This document shows, piece by piece, positions 24,410 through 36,357 of a stretch of 64,000 nucleotides of DNA. How positions within the stretch are numbered: position 1 is the first letter of the stretch; every line of letters begins with the position of its first letter. The DNA is from Adiantum capillus-veneris (lineage: Eukaryota; Streptophyta; Polypodiopsida; Polypodiales; Pteridaceae): the NCBI GenBank assembly GCA_014529385.2, contig CM043962.1, positions 49,134,098 to 49,198,097 of the forward strand, read 5' to 3'. A program made the position numbers and the translations under genes. The notes beneath the pieces are model-generated. The model saw only the letters and a program-made list of their open reading frames with translations, ran no database searches and was not told the origin of the DNA.

Positions 24410-24860
24410 CAGGGTGTATGGCTTAGCAGAGCCCGACTGGCGCTTGCAAGGCTTGCAATTATTTGATTGCTGGTTTTCCACTCTGAAGTCCCCTGTTGCT
24501 CTATACCCATTGTGGAACTTTTTAACCTGTTTTATAATTTATTCTCACAGATTTTTACAGCTACACTCTGCTCAGGATATGTAGGCACTATTCATTGTAC
24601 AGTCTGCTAACACAACATAAGCTTTTGATGTAGGTACTCACCAAGTTTGCAAGGTGCATGGGAGCAGCCACTTGCATCATTTGGCTGAATATGTGTATCT
24701 CTACAGAATGTTGAGCTCAATGAATGTGGCTTCCACTTTTGAGCATTCTAATCTGATTTTGATATCTCAGCTGTTTGACTTGGTATCTCTTGGGAAGTTC
24801 TTGTAGTGAAATCTGAGGTTGCAGGAGATGAGAGTCTTCTTTGGTCATCGGAGGTCTATT
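24410..24860 (+). other. Likely 3' UTR of the OBERON homologue
   Basis: AT- and T-rich sequence directly after the stop codon, with no open frame of interest. Polyadenylation site not determinable; transcript data are absent. Confidence 0.4.
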
Positions 24861-24885
24861 TTTTGTGTAGTATAGTATATATCTC

Positions 24886-25061
24886 TGTTTGTGTGTGTGT
24901 GTGTGGCTCCGTGTGTGTGTGTGTGTGTGTGTGTGTGGAGAGTGTGTGAGTGTGGAGAAAAATTACGCGCGTCAAATTTTTGCTCTGTCGCAAGCTCTTC
25001 TGCGCGCTGCTGCAGCCCACTGCACCTGCGACAGCAGGTGTGTGTGTGTGTGTGTGTGTGA
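24886..25061. repeat. Two (GT)n microsatellite stretches
   Basis: GT runs at about 24886-24940 (interrupted by ggctccgt) and 25040-25060. Cys-Val and Thr-His frames across them are repeat artefacts. Confidence 0.95.
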
Positions 25062-25380
25062 CCTGTGCACTCAGCTTCTGGGCGCTCATAAGACCTGTGT
25101 GGACTGCTCGTTCAGAGCCCTCGGAGACCCGCTGCAGCAATTTGCGCTCAGCACAGTAATCTGCCCCTGCGTAGTCAAACCTTGCAGTCCTGTGCGACTT
25201 GCCGAATTCCTCAGCGCCAGGCAAATTACAGCACTGTACAGTTAGTGACAGTTAATAATTCCACAGGCTATACAGTTTGCAATTTTACAGGCTTTTTCTT
25301 GCAAGATGTATGTCTTTTGTGGCAGATGTAAATATTTTTGTAGTCTCTGTGAATAGATGAAATAACAAAAATGCAAACAA

Positions 25381-26690
25381 AGTCTTTTGCTTTGGTTTCG
25401 GACGTGGTCCGGTTGGTGTATGACAGAGTTCCAGTGTGTTTTCAAGCGTCGTAAAGCCATGGATAATGTTTCGGAGAGTGCTTCTGAAATCAAAAGCTGT
25501 TTGTATGAAGACTTAGAAGAAGCCCGAAAAGCTTGGAATGGTCAGGCACATGTCCTTGAGGTGCACATTCCAGTACAGGACCTTATGGATCCGGTAGCGC
25601 AATAAGCCATGAATGCGGTCATCTTGTTTTTCTCGGGAAAAATGCCAATTGCGTAGGATGTCGGACATCGGGTTGATTTTCTTCTCAAACGCCAAGTTGT
25701 CCGAGGCGTTTAATTTGGTGCTCGAGGTTTCTATGAGGTTTTACTGGCAGACATTGAAGCTAGAAACCTTTTGTTGGAAGATGTCTCCGCTTTTTTTTGG
25801 CACGCAGATGACTCATGTTCTACCGTGGGCACTTACGAAGGACTATTAAAGCCTTGTTCGTCACAAATGTTGTGTGGGTTGAAATTGTTGATTTCCCTCG
25901 CACGTGGAGGCATTTTCTTCTGCTGTTGGTTGCTCAGCTTGGCAAGGTAATTTGTCCTCCGAAATTGGATATGAATACCAATAGGTTTTGCATTCACTGG
26001 GACACGGACAAGCAAACCCCGGATGGAATTATGATGGATTCAGGGGATCATGTGTTTGAAAGCGTCCTTTTAAACTCAAATGGAACAAGTTTGCAAACTT
26101 CTGTTTTCGATGTGGTAGATTTGGTCACATGCAATCTGAATGTCCTGAACCAATTCTACAACCCCCTCTTTTCGGCTGTTTCTTCTTCTGTCCCGGCCCC
26201 TGTCCTTATAGGCAAATCTGTTGGTGAAGCTAAATTGGATGGAGTTTCTACTATGAAGGTGATTCCTAATGTAGACAAAGGGAAAAACAAAAATCCGTAG
26301 TGTGCTGATGTTGGGAATGTAAATGCAGGGAAAGGTAAAAATGCTAGGTCAGGTGATGTTGGCTCATGGGTGGTGAAAATTCGCGCTCCAACTTCCTCTC
26401 GCAATTGTGTTCCTCTGGTTAACGCCAACAAGAATGCATCGTTTAAGCAGCTTCGTTGCAATGACAATCGCATGTTGATTGATGCTTGGGAAAAAGCGAT
26501 GCATTTTTATAAGGATGTGCTTTTGGGTGAGGCTTCCATCTCTCAGGCATATCTTATGGACAAGTTTCCTGCTTTCACTCAACGGATGGGTCTCGTGTGG
26601 ATGTGGTGGATGGAGATGTCCTATGGGCATCTTGACTTGATTCATGTGTTTCTTGCCGTTGTACATATGATTTCTAATGCATAGTCGCAT
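25381..26690 (+). pseudogene. Plant L1-type LINE ORF1 (DUF4283 + zinc knuckle type), broken
   Basis: Broken frames on the plus strand carry the layout of plant LINE ORF1, a nucleic-acid-binding chaperone: an N-terminal helical region, then a CCHC_4-like knuckle CFRCGRFGHMQSEC at 26102-26143. The knuckle is one frame away from the open frame at 25815-26300, so at least one frameshift exists, plus stops. The C-terminal part (26370-26684) is also open. The start near 25381 is approximate. Confidence 0.7.
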
Positions 26691-29600
26691 TAAATTCATT
26701 ACATACAATGTGCGTGGGTTATGTAACCTTGACAAATGGCGATTGACATGACACTATGTACATACATGTAGGGCATATATAGTTGTTTAACACAACTAGC
26801 ATGACTTTGCTGGTCAGTGTTCTTATTTTGTTGGTTATTGGATTGCATATGCTGGTTTGCAAGACTATTCAGGTTTACTGATGCTGGTTTGGCATGAGCT
26901 TCAGTCAGCTCTCTTGTACAATGATCCGGTGGGCCGTTGGATGGTGGTTCAATGCCTGTTGAATGGTCAGGTTTATGAATTTGGAGGTGTTTATGCGTAT
27001 AGAGCATCTAGGCAAAGGGCTACTCTATGACGAGACATCTCTTTTCGTTTATTGACTTCAAATGCATTCCTTTGTGGTGATTTTAATAATACCCCTGCGC
27101 GATGGATGATAGTACCACAGGTAATTCACACATGTTGTCTGCGGAAAGGCTAGAACGGGATAATCTATTTGCTACTACTCCGATGATTGATTTATGGCGG
27201 CATTTGCACCAGATGCCTCTGGATTTACTTTTCAGCATGTTGCTCACTCTTCTTATTGAGTGTGGTTGGATCGATGGTATTTGCTTAATCTGTAACAATA
27301 TGAGGATTTTGTATGTGAGGTCAGCATCAATTATACCTTACAGTTATCTGATCATTACCCTGTTTCGTTGAATGTGAGTTTTGGGCAGTCTCTTTGTGAT
27401 CGACCTCTTTGTAGAAAACATCTGCTACATATTAACAATGCTTATCTCGCTCATGCGGTTTTTCGTGACATGATTTTTGATATTTTTCCCCCGCTTCTTG
27501 CTCACATGCATTTTGATCTTGATGCTGTCTGGTATGGGTTTGTTATGAGGGTGCAAAGTGTCATTTATGACTACGGCACGCATTACATGCAGTGCACTCG
27601 AGGGGATGTTAAGGATGCGAAGCAAGCCTGTCAACAGTTGCAAGTGTTGGTTGATTTGCGGCCTTTTTCTGACTCTGAGATGTCGGAGTTGTGCGAAGCT
27701 TGTGTGTGTATTTAGCATAATGACAAGCGAAAACTTGCTAAATGGTAGACGCGTGCTCGTCAACAGGCTTTCATGGATAAAGGCTATGCTTTGAAGCAAT
27801 TTTTAAAGCATTTGCATCATACGAGGGTCTCGCAAGCAATTAAGCGGGTTATTCTTTCCCCATGTGTTTGGACTTCTTCAAAGCAAGAACTTGCTGATGC
27901 CATGGTTTTGCATTTTCGATAGGTGTTTGCTGCTCCTTCTCAGTCATCCTCGGTTGCTTGCCATGCGCGTCAATTGATGCTTTCCTTTGTTCATCCAATT
28001 ATATCCCCATAGGATGCATGTTGACTTGAGGACCCGTTCATTGCCTCGGAATTGCATAGTGCGTTGCTTGCTTTGGGTTGTTGGCGGTCTCCCGATTGGG
28101 ATGGGCTTATTGTGGAATTCTTCTTCTCCTTTTTGGAAGCTCTTGAACTTCCATTGCTTTTCATGATGAATGCAGCATGGCAGAAACAAGATTTGCCACT
28201 ATCTTGGAAAGAACGTTTACTTAAATTGCTGCCTAAGCAAGCGCTTTGCGAGTGATTCTCTCACTGACGTCCGATTACGTTGATGCCGGTGATTTACAAG
28301 ATATTGGCTAAGATACCGGTGCACCGCATTAAGGATCATCTTTTTGCAGGACTCCATCAGGCTCAATATGGTTTCATTCCACGTCGCTAGATTATGGACA
28401 ATTTGACTAATGTTATGATTGGAATGGAGTATGCTAAGTACACTCATCAGGGCGTGCTGGTTATGCAAGTTGACATTGAAAAGGCCTTTGACAAATGTAC
28501 AATGGGATTTCATTGCTGCCACGATGAGGTGCTTAGGGTTTGGTCCTAAATTCGCCAATGTGGTTTATTTCTTGTATGCGTGTAGCACGTCTTTGGGGAT
28601 CTTGGAAGGCAAACTAATAGACTCTTGGCCTCTTGGTTGTTCGGTCAGGCAGGGTTGCCCCCTTAGTGCTCTGTTGTATGCTATAGCCACTCACCCGTTA
28701 TTGATGTATCTTGATCACTTGACTTCTATTGAGCGTCTTCATGGTTTGCGGTTACCTTCGGGTCGTACCTTTGTTAGTCAGGCTTACGCATATGATTCCT
28801 TGTTTATGCCTCGTAATCAGAAGGATGATGTTGAAGTGGTTATGGAGGCCTTGGAACTTTTTGGCTTTGCGGTTGGGCTTAAAGTCAACTTTTGCAAATC
28901 GAAGCTTCTGCCTCTTCGTTCTTGTGATTGACACAGGCTATTGTGGCCAGGTGAGATTGTTCCTCCAAACGTGATTACTAGGCATTTGGGTTATCGAATT
29001 GGATGGAATGTCACTCATTCTCAGAAAGTGGATTGGGTTATGCAACGTTTGAATGTCAAATTGCACTACTGGAAGTTATCCACTTGGCCATTACATGTTC
29101 GTTTGCGAATTGTTCAGAGCATCCTGTTGGCATATGTTCAGCTCTTTTTGCCACTGATGCATTGGCCTCGTTGTTGTCTTGATTCTCTTATGTCGGACAT
29201 TATGTCCCATTTATGGCGGACCCATGCTCAGAAAAAAGGCTTGCGTTTGATGTCTATGGAGAAGCTTTGCACTCCTAAACGCCTGGGTGGCGTTAACATC
29301 TTAGATTTGCGTAGGCATATTCTTGCTCGGAAAGCTATGTTGTTGCCTACACTTGCACAACAAATTCAGCCTTGGACTCTTATGTTTGCACACCTTGGTC
29401 AACATGTTGTTACTTCCTCTTTTGGCCATTGGCAACCATCTATCTGGGAGGTGGTTTTTGGCAAGATGGAAGGGTACATTCCTGGATGTCCTCTTGCTTC
29501 CACTTTGGTGTCTGCCTGGAAAGAGGTTACGATTCATCTTTCATGGAATCCTCGGTAGGAAGGTGATTCGATTCGTTTGGAGAGTCTCCATTGGAGCCAA

Positions 29601-30540
29601 GCATTCTCTCTCACTTTGGTCGACCGCTCCCCTCGCCAGGCTTACTTTCTCTCTGGCCGTGGTATTCGTGTGGTTGAGGATGAAGTCAATGAGGCTGGAT
29701 ATACTTATGAGTTTCCTTTCGCCGCTCGTCGTTTTGGATTGGGCATGCATTACCGTCAGTTTTGGAGAGAACTTCAAAGTATGCTGCTTGACTTTTTGCC
29801 AGTTTCACCTTTACCTGATGGTGATTGCATGTCTGATTGGGATCTTCGGGAGACACCTTTTTGAGATATTTCTGCGGGTCGAATTTATGCTCTTCTTCTA
29901 CCACAATCATGGCTTGCTGATCATTGCAATGCCCTTTGGCACATGCACAAATCTGATCTCTAGTGGAGGAAGCTGCTTTTGCCTTGTGGAAAAGCCATTT
30001 GCCTTTGAAGGAGCGACTGTTTCTTTGGTGCTGTTTGCTTGGATTGCTTCCCGTTGGCCCTTTTCTTAGGGCGTGTCATATTTGCCCCTCCTCTTGCGTC
30101 CGTTGCTCCACTACTGACGATGATATTTGCCACTTGCTGTGGGATTGCTGCATTACTAGATACTTCCTTCGCCATGTATCAGCTTGTATGTGGCTCTGCT
30201 TTCTTGGGGTTCTTTTTCACAAAAGGTTCTAGGTAATGGCATTTTCTCGCCGACACTAAAGCGTTTTGCGGTCTTCTTTATGTGGGTTAGATACTGGGCT
30301 TATTGGACCCGTGGAGTCAGCGTAATGCTTGCATGTTTCATCGTACTCATGCAGACCCACTCTTCAAGCTTTCCCTCAGGCAATCGTTACGTTTTGCTTT
30401 GGAAGTTGGTGATATCACCGCAGAGATACATCGGCTTTCCTATGAATGTTTCTAGCTACTCTGTAGTGCTGAGTAGTTTTGTGTTCTTCCCCTTGTACAT
30501 TACCCTTTCGGTGGGTTTTCCTCGCTTTGAGGTTTCCCAC
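26691..30540 (+). pseudogene. Plant L1-type LINE ORF2 (EN-RT-zf), broken
   Basis: ORF2 starts with the endonuclease hallmark FITYNVRGL near 26700 and has FLCGDFNNTP near 27070. RT blocks follow on the plus strand: SPDWDGLIVEFF (about 28090), AQYGFIPRR (about 28370), VDIEKAFDK (about 28470), GCSVRQGCPLSALLYAI (about 28640), then AYAYDSLFM (about 28782), where the canonical AYADDS has lost its first Asp. A zinc-binding zf-RVT block lies at 29990-30190 (FLRACHICPSSCVRC ... HLLWDC). Stops and frame changes occur throughout, so it is dead. Confidence 0.85.
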
Positions 30541-30579
30541 TAGTAAATTAATCAAATAGATTTACAAAAAAAAAAAAAA

Positions 30580-30916
30580 GTGTCTGTGTGTCTTCAATCT
30601 TCGCAATCTCAGTTTACGGTGTTTTATAATTGGGTCAGATTTTGGGTTTTGTGGGCCATCTGGCAACATAGAAACTCATTATTGTTTCAAGGCACTGATG
30701 TTGGACCCTTTCCCTATTTCAAATTGTCACTTGGTCTAGTGTTGAATTTTGCTCATGATGCTGGGGACATCACTCTTGATGCCTACAGGATTTACTTTGA
30801 TTGTTTCTAGTCTTCGGAGCCTGATGGTGCTCCGCTTTTTGTATATCTTATTTTTCATGGGTTTTCCTCGCTTTGAGGATTCCCACCCGTGAATCAAACA
30901 AGATTTACATGAAAAA
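30580..30916 (+). mobile_element. 5'-truncated LINE 3' end, head-to-tail after the first LINE
   Basis: Resembles the last ~350 bp of the preceding LINE: shared gttttcctcgctttgagg, ttcccac, and atcaaa-agatttac before the A-rich end. It starts immediately at the first LINE's poly(A). Coding remnants FYNWVRFWVLWAIW / MWVRYWAYWTRG are related between copies. Either a second 5'-truncated insertion or the target into which the full LINE inserted. Confidence 0.75.
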
Positions 30917-31037
30917 GAGTGCGTGTGTGCGTGCCCCCCCCTCCCCCCCCGGTGACTGCTCGGCCCTTTCCTTCGGCATAGACAAACAGATGATTAGATA
31001 AGAGGTTTTTCTGGCATACATCATTAGATATAAAAAT

Positions 31038-31183
31038 TAGAAGAGGTTTTTGGGGCATAGATGAATGGATAGATAGATAATTAGATATAACATAGATAGT
31101 TAGTTAGACGGTTTTTTAATATCTATCTATCTATTTTATATCTAACTATCTATCTATCCATGAATGCCGGAAAAACCTCTTCT
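31038..31183. repeat. ~146-bp imperfect inverted repeat (hairpin; MITE-like)
   Basis: Left arm 31038-31090 (agaagaggttttt...ttagatataa) pairs with right arm 31137-31183 (ttatatct...aacctcttct) with a few mismatches and one 4-bp gap. A further partial copy of the left arm lies at about 30997-31040. Arms contain GATA/GATT repeats. It may be a MITE remnant, a snap-back duplication or a small-RNA precursor. Confidence 0.85.
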
Positions 31184-31189
31184 ATATTC

Positions 31190-33047
31190 CATATCAATTT
31201 TAAGCATCAATTGTCACTAAGAGTGCATTGTGTAACCTTCTGCTTAATATTTGAAGATCAAATGTCAATTGTATAGTGCACCTCTCGCCTATTAAGCACT
31301 CATAAGAGGCCATTTTTGCAATTTTAGGTAGAAGAGCTTTCTATAGATGCCTTGGTGGCAGATTAAAGATTGGGATGTGTACAATTGGTCATGATGGTCA
31401 TCACTTAAGCATCTTATCTATGCAACAATGTATTTCATGTAACTTCATTTGCATAATACGGTGAAAAAGAATATAATTTAGGTGCGATCTGAAAATCAAG
31501 AGTTAGTAGTACTAATGGTATTTGGTGCTTGAACACTTTTTAGTGAGCACCTAGCTATATGGACACTTGTGTGATGTGAAAACTCTTTTGAAGAGGGAGG
31601 CAAGTATGCCTTTGAGAACTTTAGCTATGGAGTTTGCTTCTCTTGTTCAGATTAACCATCCTCTCCACTCACAACTTACATATGTGCGCGTTTGCTTGCC
31701 TTGTAGTGTTTGTGAGATTGCTTGTTTCTTGCTGGTAAACTTAGTGGGTACTCGATTTAGTTCATGTGCATGTGTGGGTAGAGTAGAGTTGTGTGCATGT
31801 TATAAGCCTCATCTCCTCCTCCAATAGCAAGGCACAAATCTCTTCAAATGCTAGAGATTAAGGTCTCACTTAAGTGTTGAGTGTTGTTACCAAACCATTG
31901 ATATTTAGTGTAGAAAGTCAAAAGAAAAGCCAATCTAGCTTCTTGTTAGTCTTTGCTATTCACACTCTTGTTGTTTATTCTTGCAGTTGCTTTATCTAAG
32001 TTTGGAAAGGCTTTGCTATCTCCCTCGTTAGATTTTGAATTCTTGTCTAGTTTTGGATATCATAGTGACTCCTCAAAGCGTTCCATGCTTAATTGATGAA
32101 GTAAGGTCACTAGATAATCAACAATACCTATGCCAAATGAATAAATTGTATCTATGTTCCTATATTTCCAAGCTCATACAAGATCAATGTTTGGACGGGT
32201 CCGCGGTTCCTTGAGGACCTTAGTAAGCCCAAGAACAATTTCCAAAAGCTCATATATGACTAAAGATTAAAAGTCCATAGAGTACAATTTGCACCATCTA
32301 GCTTATCTTCAGTAAAGGTTGGTGGGCATGTCATCAAGCAGGGATTGCTATTGCATAGGTGCAACAATCGAGGATGTATAAGCTTTGCTCAATATTGTTT
32401 CACGTGATGTAGCTCAAGTTTTATGATGTTTAAGCCTTTGTTTCTAATGTGCTCTAGGTTATTTAGATCTTAACTTATAGTAGTCGAGGACATAATAATT
32501 GTGCTCCTTCATTTGGATAAAGATTCTATCCACTTTATACAACAATCATGTTTGATTATGATTATTCCATTGCCTTTGTGGTGTAGTGCTTAATGCTCCC
32601 TAGGACTTCCAACGCTGTGATACTATGGAAGATTTACATGATGTAATGGGGTAAATATAGTCAAAGAGTACATAAGAAAATGAACGAAGACTCTAGATTC
32701 TTCAATTCTAAAAGTGCATACCAATGTGGCTCTATTGACCCATGCACTCCTATAATGGAGCTTAGGTGGCAAATCATAGATATTGTAAAAGGGCTAAAAT
32801 GATGGACATAAAAATATTACATAATCCTTAATTTTCTATGTGGGTGGCGATTATGTAACACCTGTCTAGCACAAAACTGCCCATTAAAGGTCTCAAAGTG
32901 CAATCCACAATGTGTGCCTTGGGTGGCATAAAATCTTCTCCACATTAGAGGAAGCTTGAGATCTCGAAGTTGCCCGGTAAGAATGGTAGAGAGAGAAAAT
33001 ACTTTTCATTTTGGAAAAATAAACAAGGAATTTTAAAACTCAAAATT
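31190..33047. other. No gene seen
   Basis: AT-rich sequence with short open frames only (largest about 86 codons near 31567), none with a recognisable domain. It could be the 5' end of the assemblage that follows, but I see no boundary. Confidence 0.5.
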
Positions 33048-33069
33048 GGGGGGGGGGGGGGGGGGGGGG
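33048..33069. repeat. G22 homopolymer
   Basis: Run of 22 G immediately upstream of the coiled-coil ORF region. Confidence 0.97.
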
Positions 33070-33295
33070 ACCTTTATATTTTTAATAGGTGCACGGGATG
33101 TTACTTTTCGGGGCCCCACATGTAGTGTCGTTTTCAAATCTCTTGGGAATGTGTCTCTTGCTCCAAATTTCTCCCTTACAATTAATCATTTATCTCTTTT
33201 GGTCCAGATTTCAAATTTCCCTTAGCTCATTTTGTCCTTTCTCTACACCTTTCTCTGCACCATATCCAAATCGTCATCTTTCCCACATCATCTCC

Positions 33296-33814
33296 ATGAA
33301 TTCTGCTAAAAGAGGTATCTATAATCTCCATGTCGAGTTGGAAGGTGAATATTCCCATATCCGAAAAAGAAATAGGCTTTGTGAAACTCCTCCTTCTGCC
33401 ATAGAAGAAATGATATCAGAACAAAAGAAGCACATTGATCTATGGAAAGATGGTAGATTGTATCCCATAGACCCTATCACCAAATGCACCCCACCATTCT
33501 TCAACTGTTCTTCATTGATGATATTTGTAGGAGATGGTATCAAAGGGCTATTATGCTATACACAAAACCTTGCAGAAGAGAGAGACATTCTTAAGCTGGA
33601 AAACCATTTGCTACTACAGCTCAAGGATTCTCTTAATCATCGGCTTCAAGAAAGCAAGGAGAAGATTAAAAAACTCCAATCATTGCTGAACACAGTCAGA
33701 AGAAAGAGGAAAAAGCTTGTACTTAGACAAAGAGGAGAAAGGAAGTTGAAGAATATTGAGAGTCTCAAGCGAGGAGGTGGAGGGTGCAACAGAAGAATCA
33801 AAGCAGTGAGGTAA
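33296..33814 (+). CDS. Coiled-coil basic protein of unknown function (mobile-element ORF?)
   Basis: From the ATG at 33296, 172 codons; the frame is open upstream to 33089, but the upstream part is low-complexity. The C-terminal half is a predicted coiled coil (ERDILKLENHLLLQLKDSL ... RLQESKEKIKKLQSLLNTV) followed by a very basic stretch (RRKRKKLVLRQRGERKLK). The last codons overlap a good splice-donor sequence (GTGAG|GTAAAA at 33810/33811), so this may be a first exon, but no in-phase acceptor follows cleanly. Not recognised as a known family. It is in the same direction as the transposase-like and H3-like genes downstream and could belong to the same element. Confidence 0.5.
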   Translation: MNSAKRGIYNLHVELEGEYSHIRKRNRLCETPPSAIEEMISEQKKHIDLWKDGRLYPIDPITKCTPPFFNCSSLMIFVGDGIKGLLCYTQNLAEERDILKLENHLLLQLKDSLNHRLQESKEKIKKLQSLLNTVRRKRKKLVLRQRGERKLKNIESLKRGGGGCNRRIKAVR

Positions 33815-33929
33815 AATTGTTTTCTTTTCCAAATTGATATCTATTTTGCAAATTGGTATTTTTGGGTGCTACAATCTTTCCTTGTGTTTACTCATGAGAT
33901 TAGTTTAGCCAGACTGCTCACAAGGAAAC

Positions 33930-35722
33930 ATAAGAGATGCATCACAATCATTTTGTGAAGTGATTCCACCTGTTCTTGCTGACAACCTATTGAATGAAAG
34001 AAGATTCACGATTGCTAGCTAGAAATGCATCAATGGATTTTTGCAAAGTTCTACTTTGGACAAATATGAAGTTCAAGGCACTTTGGACAAAGTTGGAATC
34101 AGTAGGGCAGGTTACCAAAAGCTATTCAAGCTCATCTACGAAAACCTGAAGAAGTCAAGAGTGGAGGGGTCTTTGCTTCCAAAGCCATCAGTTGTTCAAC
34201 ATGCCAAGCTCAAAATTAATTCCAAGGTCATGGAGATGCTTGGAGAGCCTTTTCACTTCAATGACATATATCCTAGTAAGAAGAAAGACCTCAAGTTTAA
34301 CTCTTTCAACAATCTGTTCTTTGCCTTGAGAACTTTGCAAAGGGCCATGATAAAATTGTATGATCTTCAACATACTGAGGTGAATGGGCAAGCCATTTTT
34401 GTCATCAAATTAGATGAGGGTGAAATTGTGAAGGGTAGATCTTGAAAGAGTCTCAATAACTCTCATGAATAGAGCTCTTCATACCACAGAGGAAAAAAAA
34501 AAACCCTAAAAATTTAATGTGCAGTCAGAGAAGAACATTTGGTGGTTGGGTGCTTTCGAGGTTGATTGCGAATATCTCAATGTGTTGAATTGGTTATTCC
34601 ACCATACTAGTATCCGTGCTATAATCAAAGCTCAATAGGCTGGGGAGGAGCTAGATGTTGAGGGCTTTGGTAGGTACAAGGTGGAATGTCACATTGGGGG
34701 GGACCTAAAGACACTAAAGTGTATGCACAATGTGTCAGGGAGTGCTAATGCCAAAAGCCCCTGTATCTACTGCATGGGTGCAACAAAGGAGCTGAATCTT
34801 ACTAACTGGAACAAAGCCCCAAATAGACACTCTAAAGATCCATTGTTTTAGATATTACCCTTTCAAATGTTTACCTCTGCACGTTGCATGCACTTTGTAG
34901 AATCATTGAGAAGATTGTGCACCTCTACATAGGGTTTGTATGGAGATTGAGCTAGAACCCAAAAGGTCATATGGTGGAAATAATGTCCCTAAGAAAGCCT
35001 CTATTGGTGGGATGAAGGCCAAAAAACATTCTTGGGATTTCATGGAAAGTTGGGTAAAGTCCACTACAACCAATGGAAGGCTTTGCACAATGCTGTGAAG
35101 GACCATGGAGTTGATGGCAGAGCAAGAAAAGACAGAAGTGTGGAAAGCCCTGGATGCAGTCTTTTCTTACTGTGATAAAAGTCATTGCGAAAAAAATGAC
35201 CTCTCCAACTTTAAGAAAGAGTTGAACAGATTCAAGAAAGCTATGACAAGTGCTTGGAGCTCAGAGCACTTCACACACTACATGGTAATAATTATGAATT
35301 TTGACTCTACTAATTTGCTTCAATACTTGCAGTTGCTAAAGAATTGATCTTTTTTTTTTTAACAGCAGATCACTCCTTGGTTTGTTAAGAAATATGGAAG
35401 CTTTTCAATTTGGTCTACTCAAGGTATGGAGAAGTCCTACTATCACGCAAGAACCAAGTTTTTCAAACACACTAGACATGGTGGAGGAGCTCAAAAAGCT
35501 AATAGCTTGCTTGAAGTATTCTAGTGGTTTTACAGACAAATGTGGCACAAAACAAGATCACAAGAGACTAAAAAATTATTAGACAGTTCTGATATTGCTA
35601 TAGCTATACAGAGGAGTATACAAAAAAGGAAGGATGCATACATTAGATCATCTGCAAGTGAAAGGTTTTTACAATGGCTTTCCACTAGCAAGAGACAAGG
35701 AAGCAAATGGGGAATAATATAA
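33930..35722 (+). pseudogene. Transposase-like pseudogene, unassigned family
   Basis: Collinear protein blocks on the plus strand, broken by stops and a frameshift. They are SQSFCEVIPPVLADN (33945), VGISRAGYQKLFKLIYENLK (34090), VIKLDEGEIVKGRS (34400), KNIWWLGAFEVD (34535) and VECHIGGDLKTLKCMHNVSG with CIYCM (34685-34770). Next come YLCTLHALCRIIEKIVHLYI (about 34870-34930), then ITPWFVKKYGSFSIWSTQGM and FFKHTRHGGGAQKAN (35370-35500). An 81-bp intron (35285-35365; gtaata...tttttttaacag) joins in phase. The D-L-K plus C-x2-C pattern and the final block recall large 'uncharacterised transposase' proteins of eukaryotic DNA transposons. I cannot name the superfamily; transposase identity is inference. 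Confidence 0.5.
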
Positions 35723-35882
35723 GGATCAGTTTTGGCTGCTTGAGCCAACATCAGCGTTTTCATTTCCCCCCCTCCACTTCAAGTACTCTTGCTTCTTATA
35801 ACCCTGCAATTGCTTCAAGTCACCAGAAGAGGAAAGAATATAATTGGCCATAGTGTCGAAGTAGGACATTCACAGCTGCTAT

Positions 35883-36250
35883 ATTTTACAGAGATTTGGT
35901 CTCTCCTTCTTCTACTGGAATAAGAGTCAAAAAGAGCACAAATGCTTTATGTTCAATCACAAGCTTGCAACCATGCCTTCCATTCCATTGACAAGGCCTA
36001 TGGACCCTCTTCCACTCATCTTGGAGTAAAGCCAACTTCTTGGAGCCTGTGCTTGGTGTTAAATTGCATGCTTCAAAATTATCATTAAAGTGTACATAGT
36101 TGTCAACCTTGTGCCCTGATAAGGTCAGCAAAAACCTTCTGATATTCAAGAATTTCATTGTTGAACCCTTCAAAAAAGCTCTCCAGATCAAAAGGAGCAT
36201 TAAAGATTTCTTTCACATAGGGAAACTTAAACAATTTCTTGACTTGGTAT
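35883..36250 (-). pseudogene. Minus-strand coding remnant, unknown protein
   Basis: Two adjoining minus-strand frames look coding: KEIFNAPFDLESFFEGFNNE followed by EILEYQKVFADL, then after a frameshift NFEACNLTPSTGSKKLALLQ and DEWKRVHRPCQWNGRHGCKL. It lies tail-to-tail with the transposase-like pseudogene and head-to-head with the H3-like gene. Not recognised. It could be a further gene of the same mobile element. Confidence 0.4.
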
Positions 36251-36357
36251 CAATAGAATGCTTCCCTAATTAAGAGGTTTAAGATAGTTTATTGATGAAA
36301 AACTATTAGGGACTCTATGATCATAATGTTTTATTCTTTTAGGTCTAATCTAGAGAT

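Larger units (their letters stand above)
25381..30579 (+). mobile_element. Plus-strand plant LINE with poly(A) tail
   Basis: ORF1 (25381-26690) and ORF2 (26691-30540) in order, ending in a genomic poly(A) at 30565-30579. The 5' boundary is approximate and no clear target-site duplication was recognised. It lies downstream of and in the same direction as the OBERON homologue. Confidence 0.8.
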
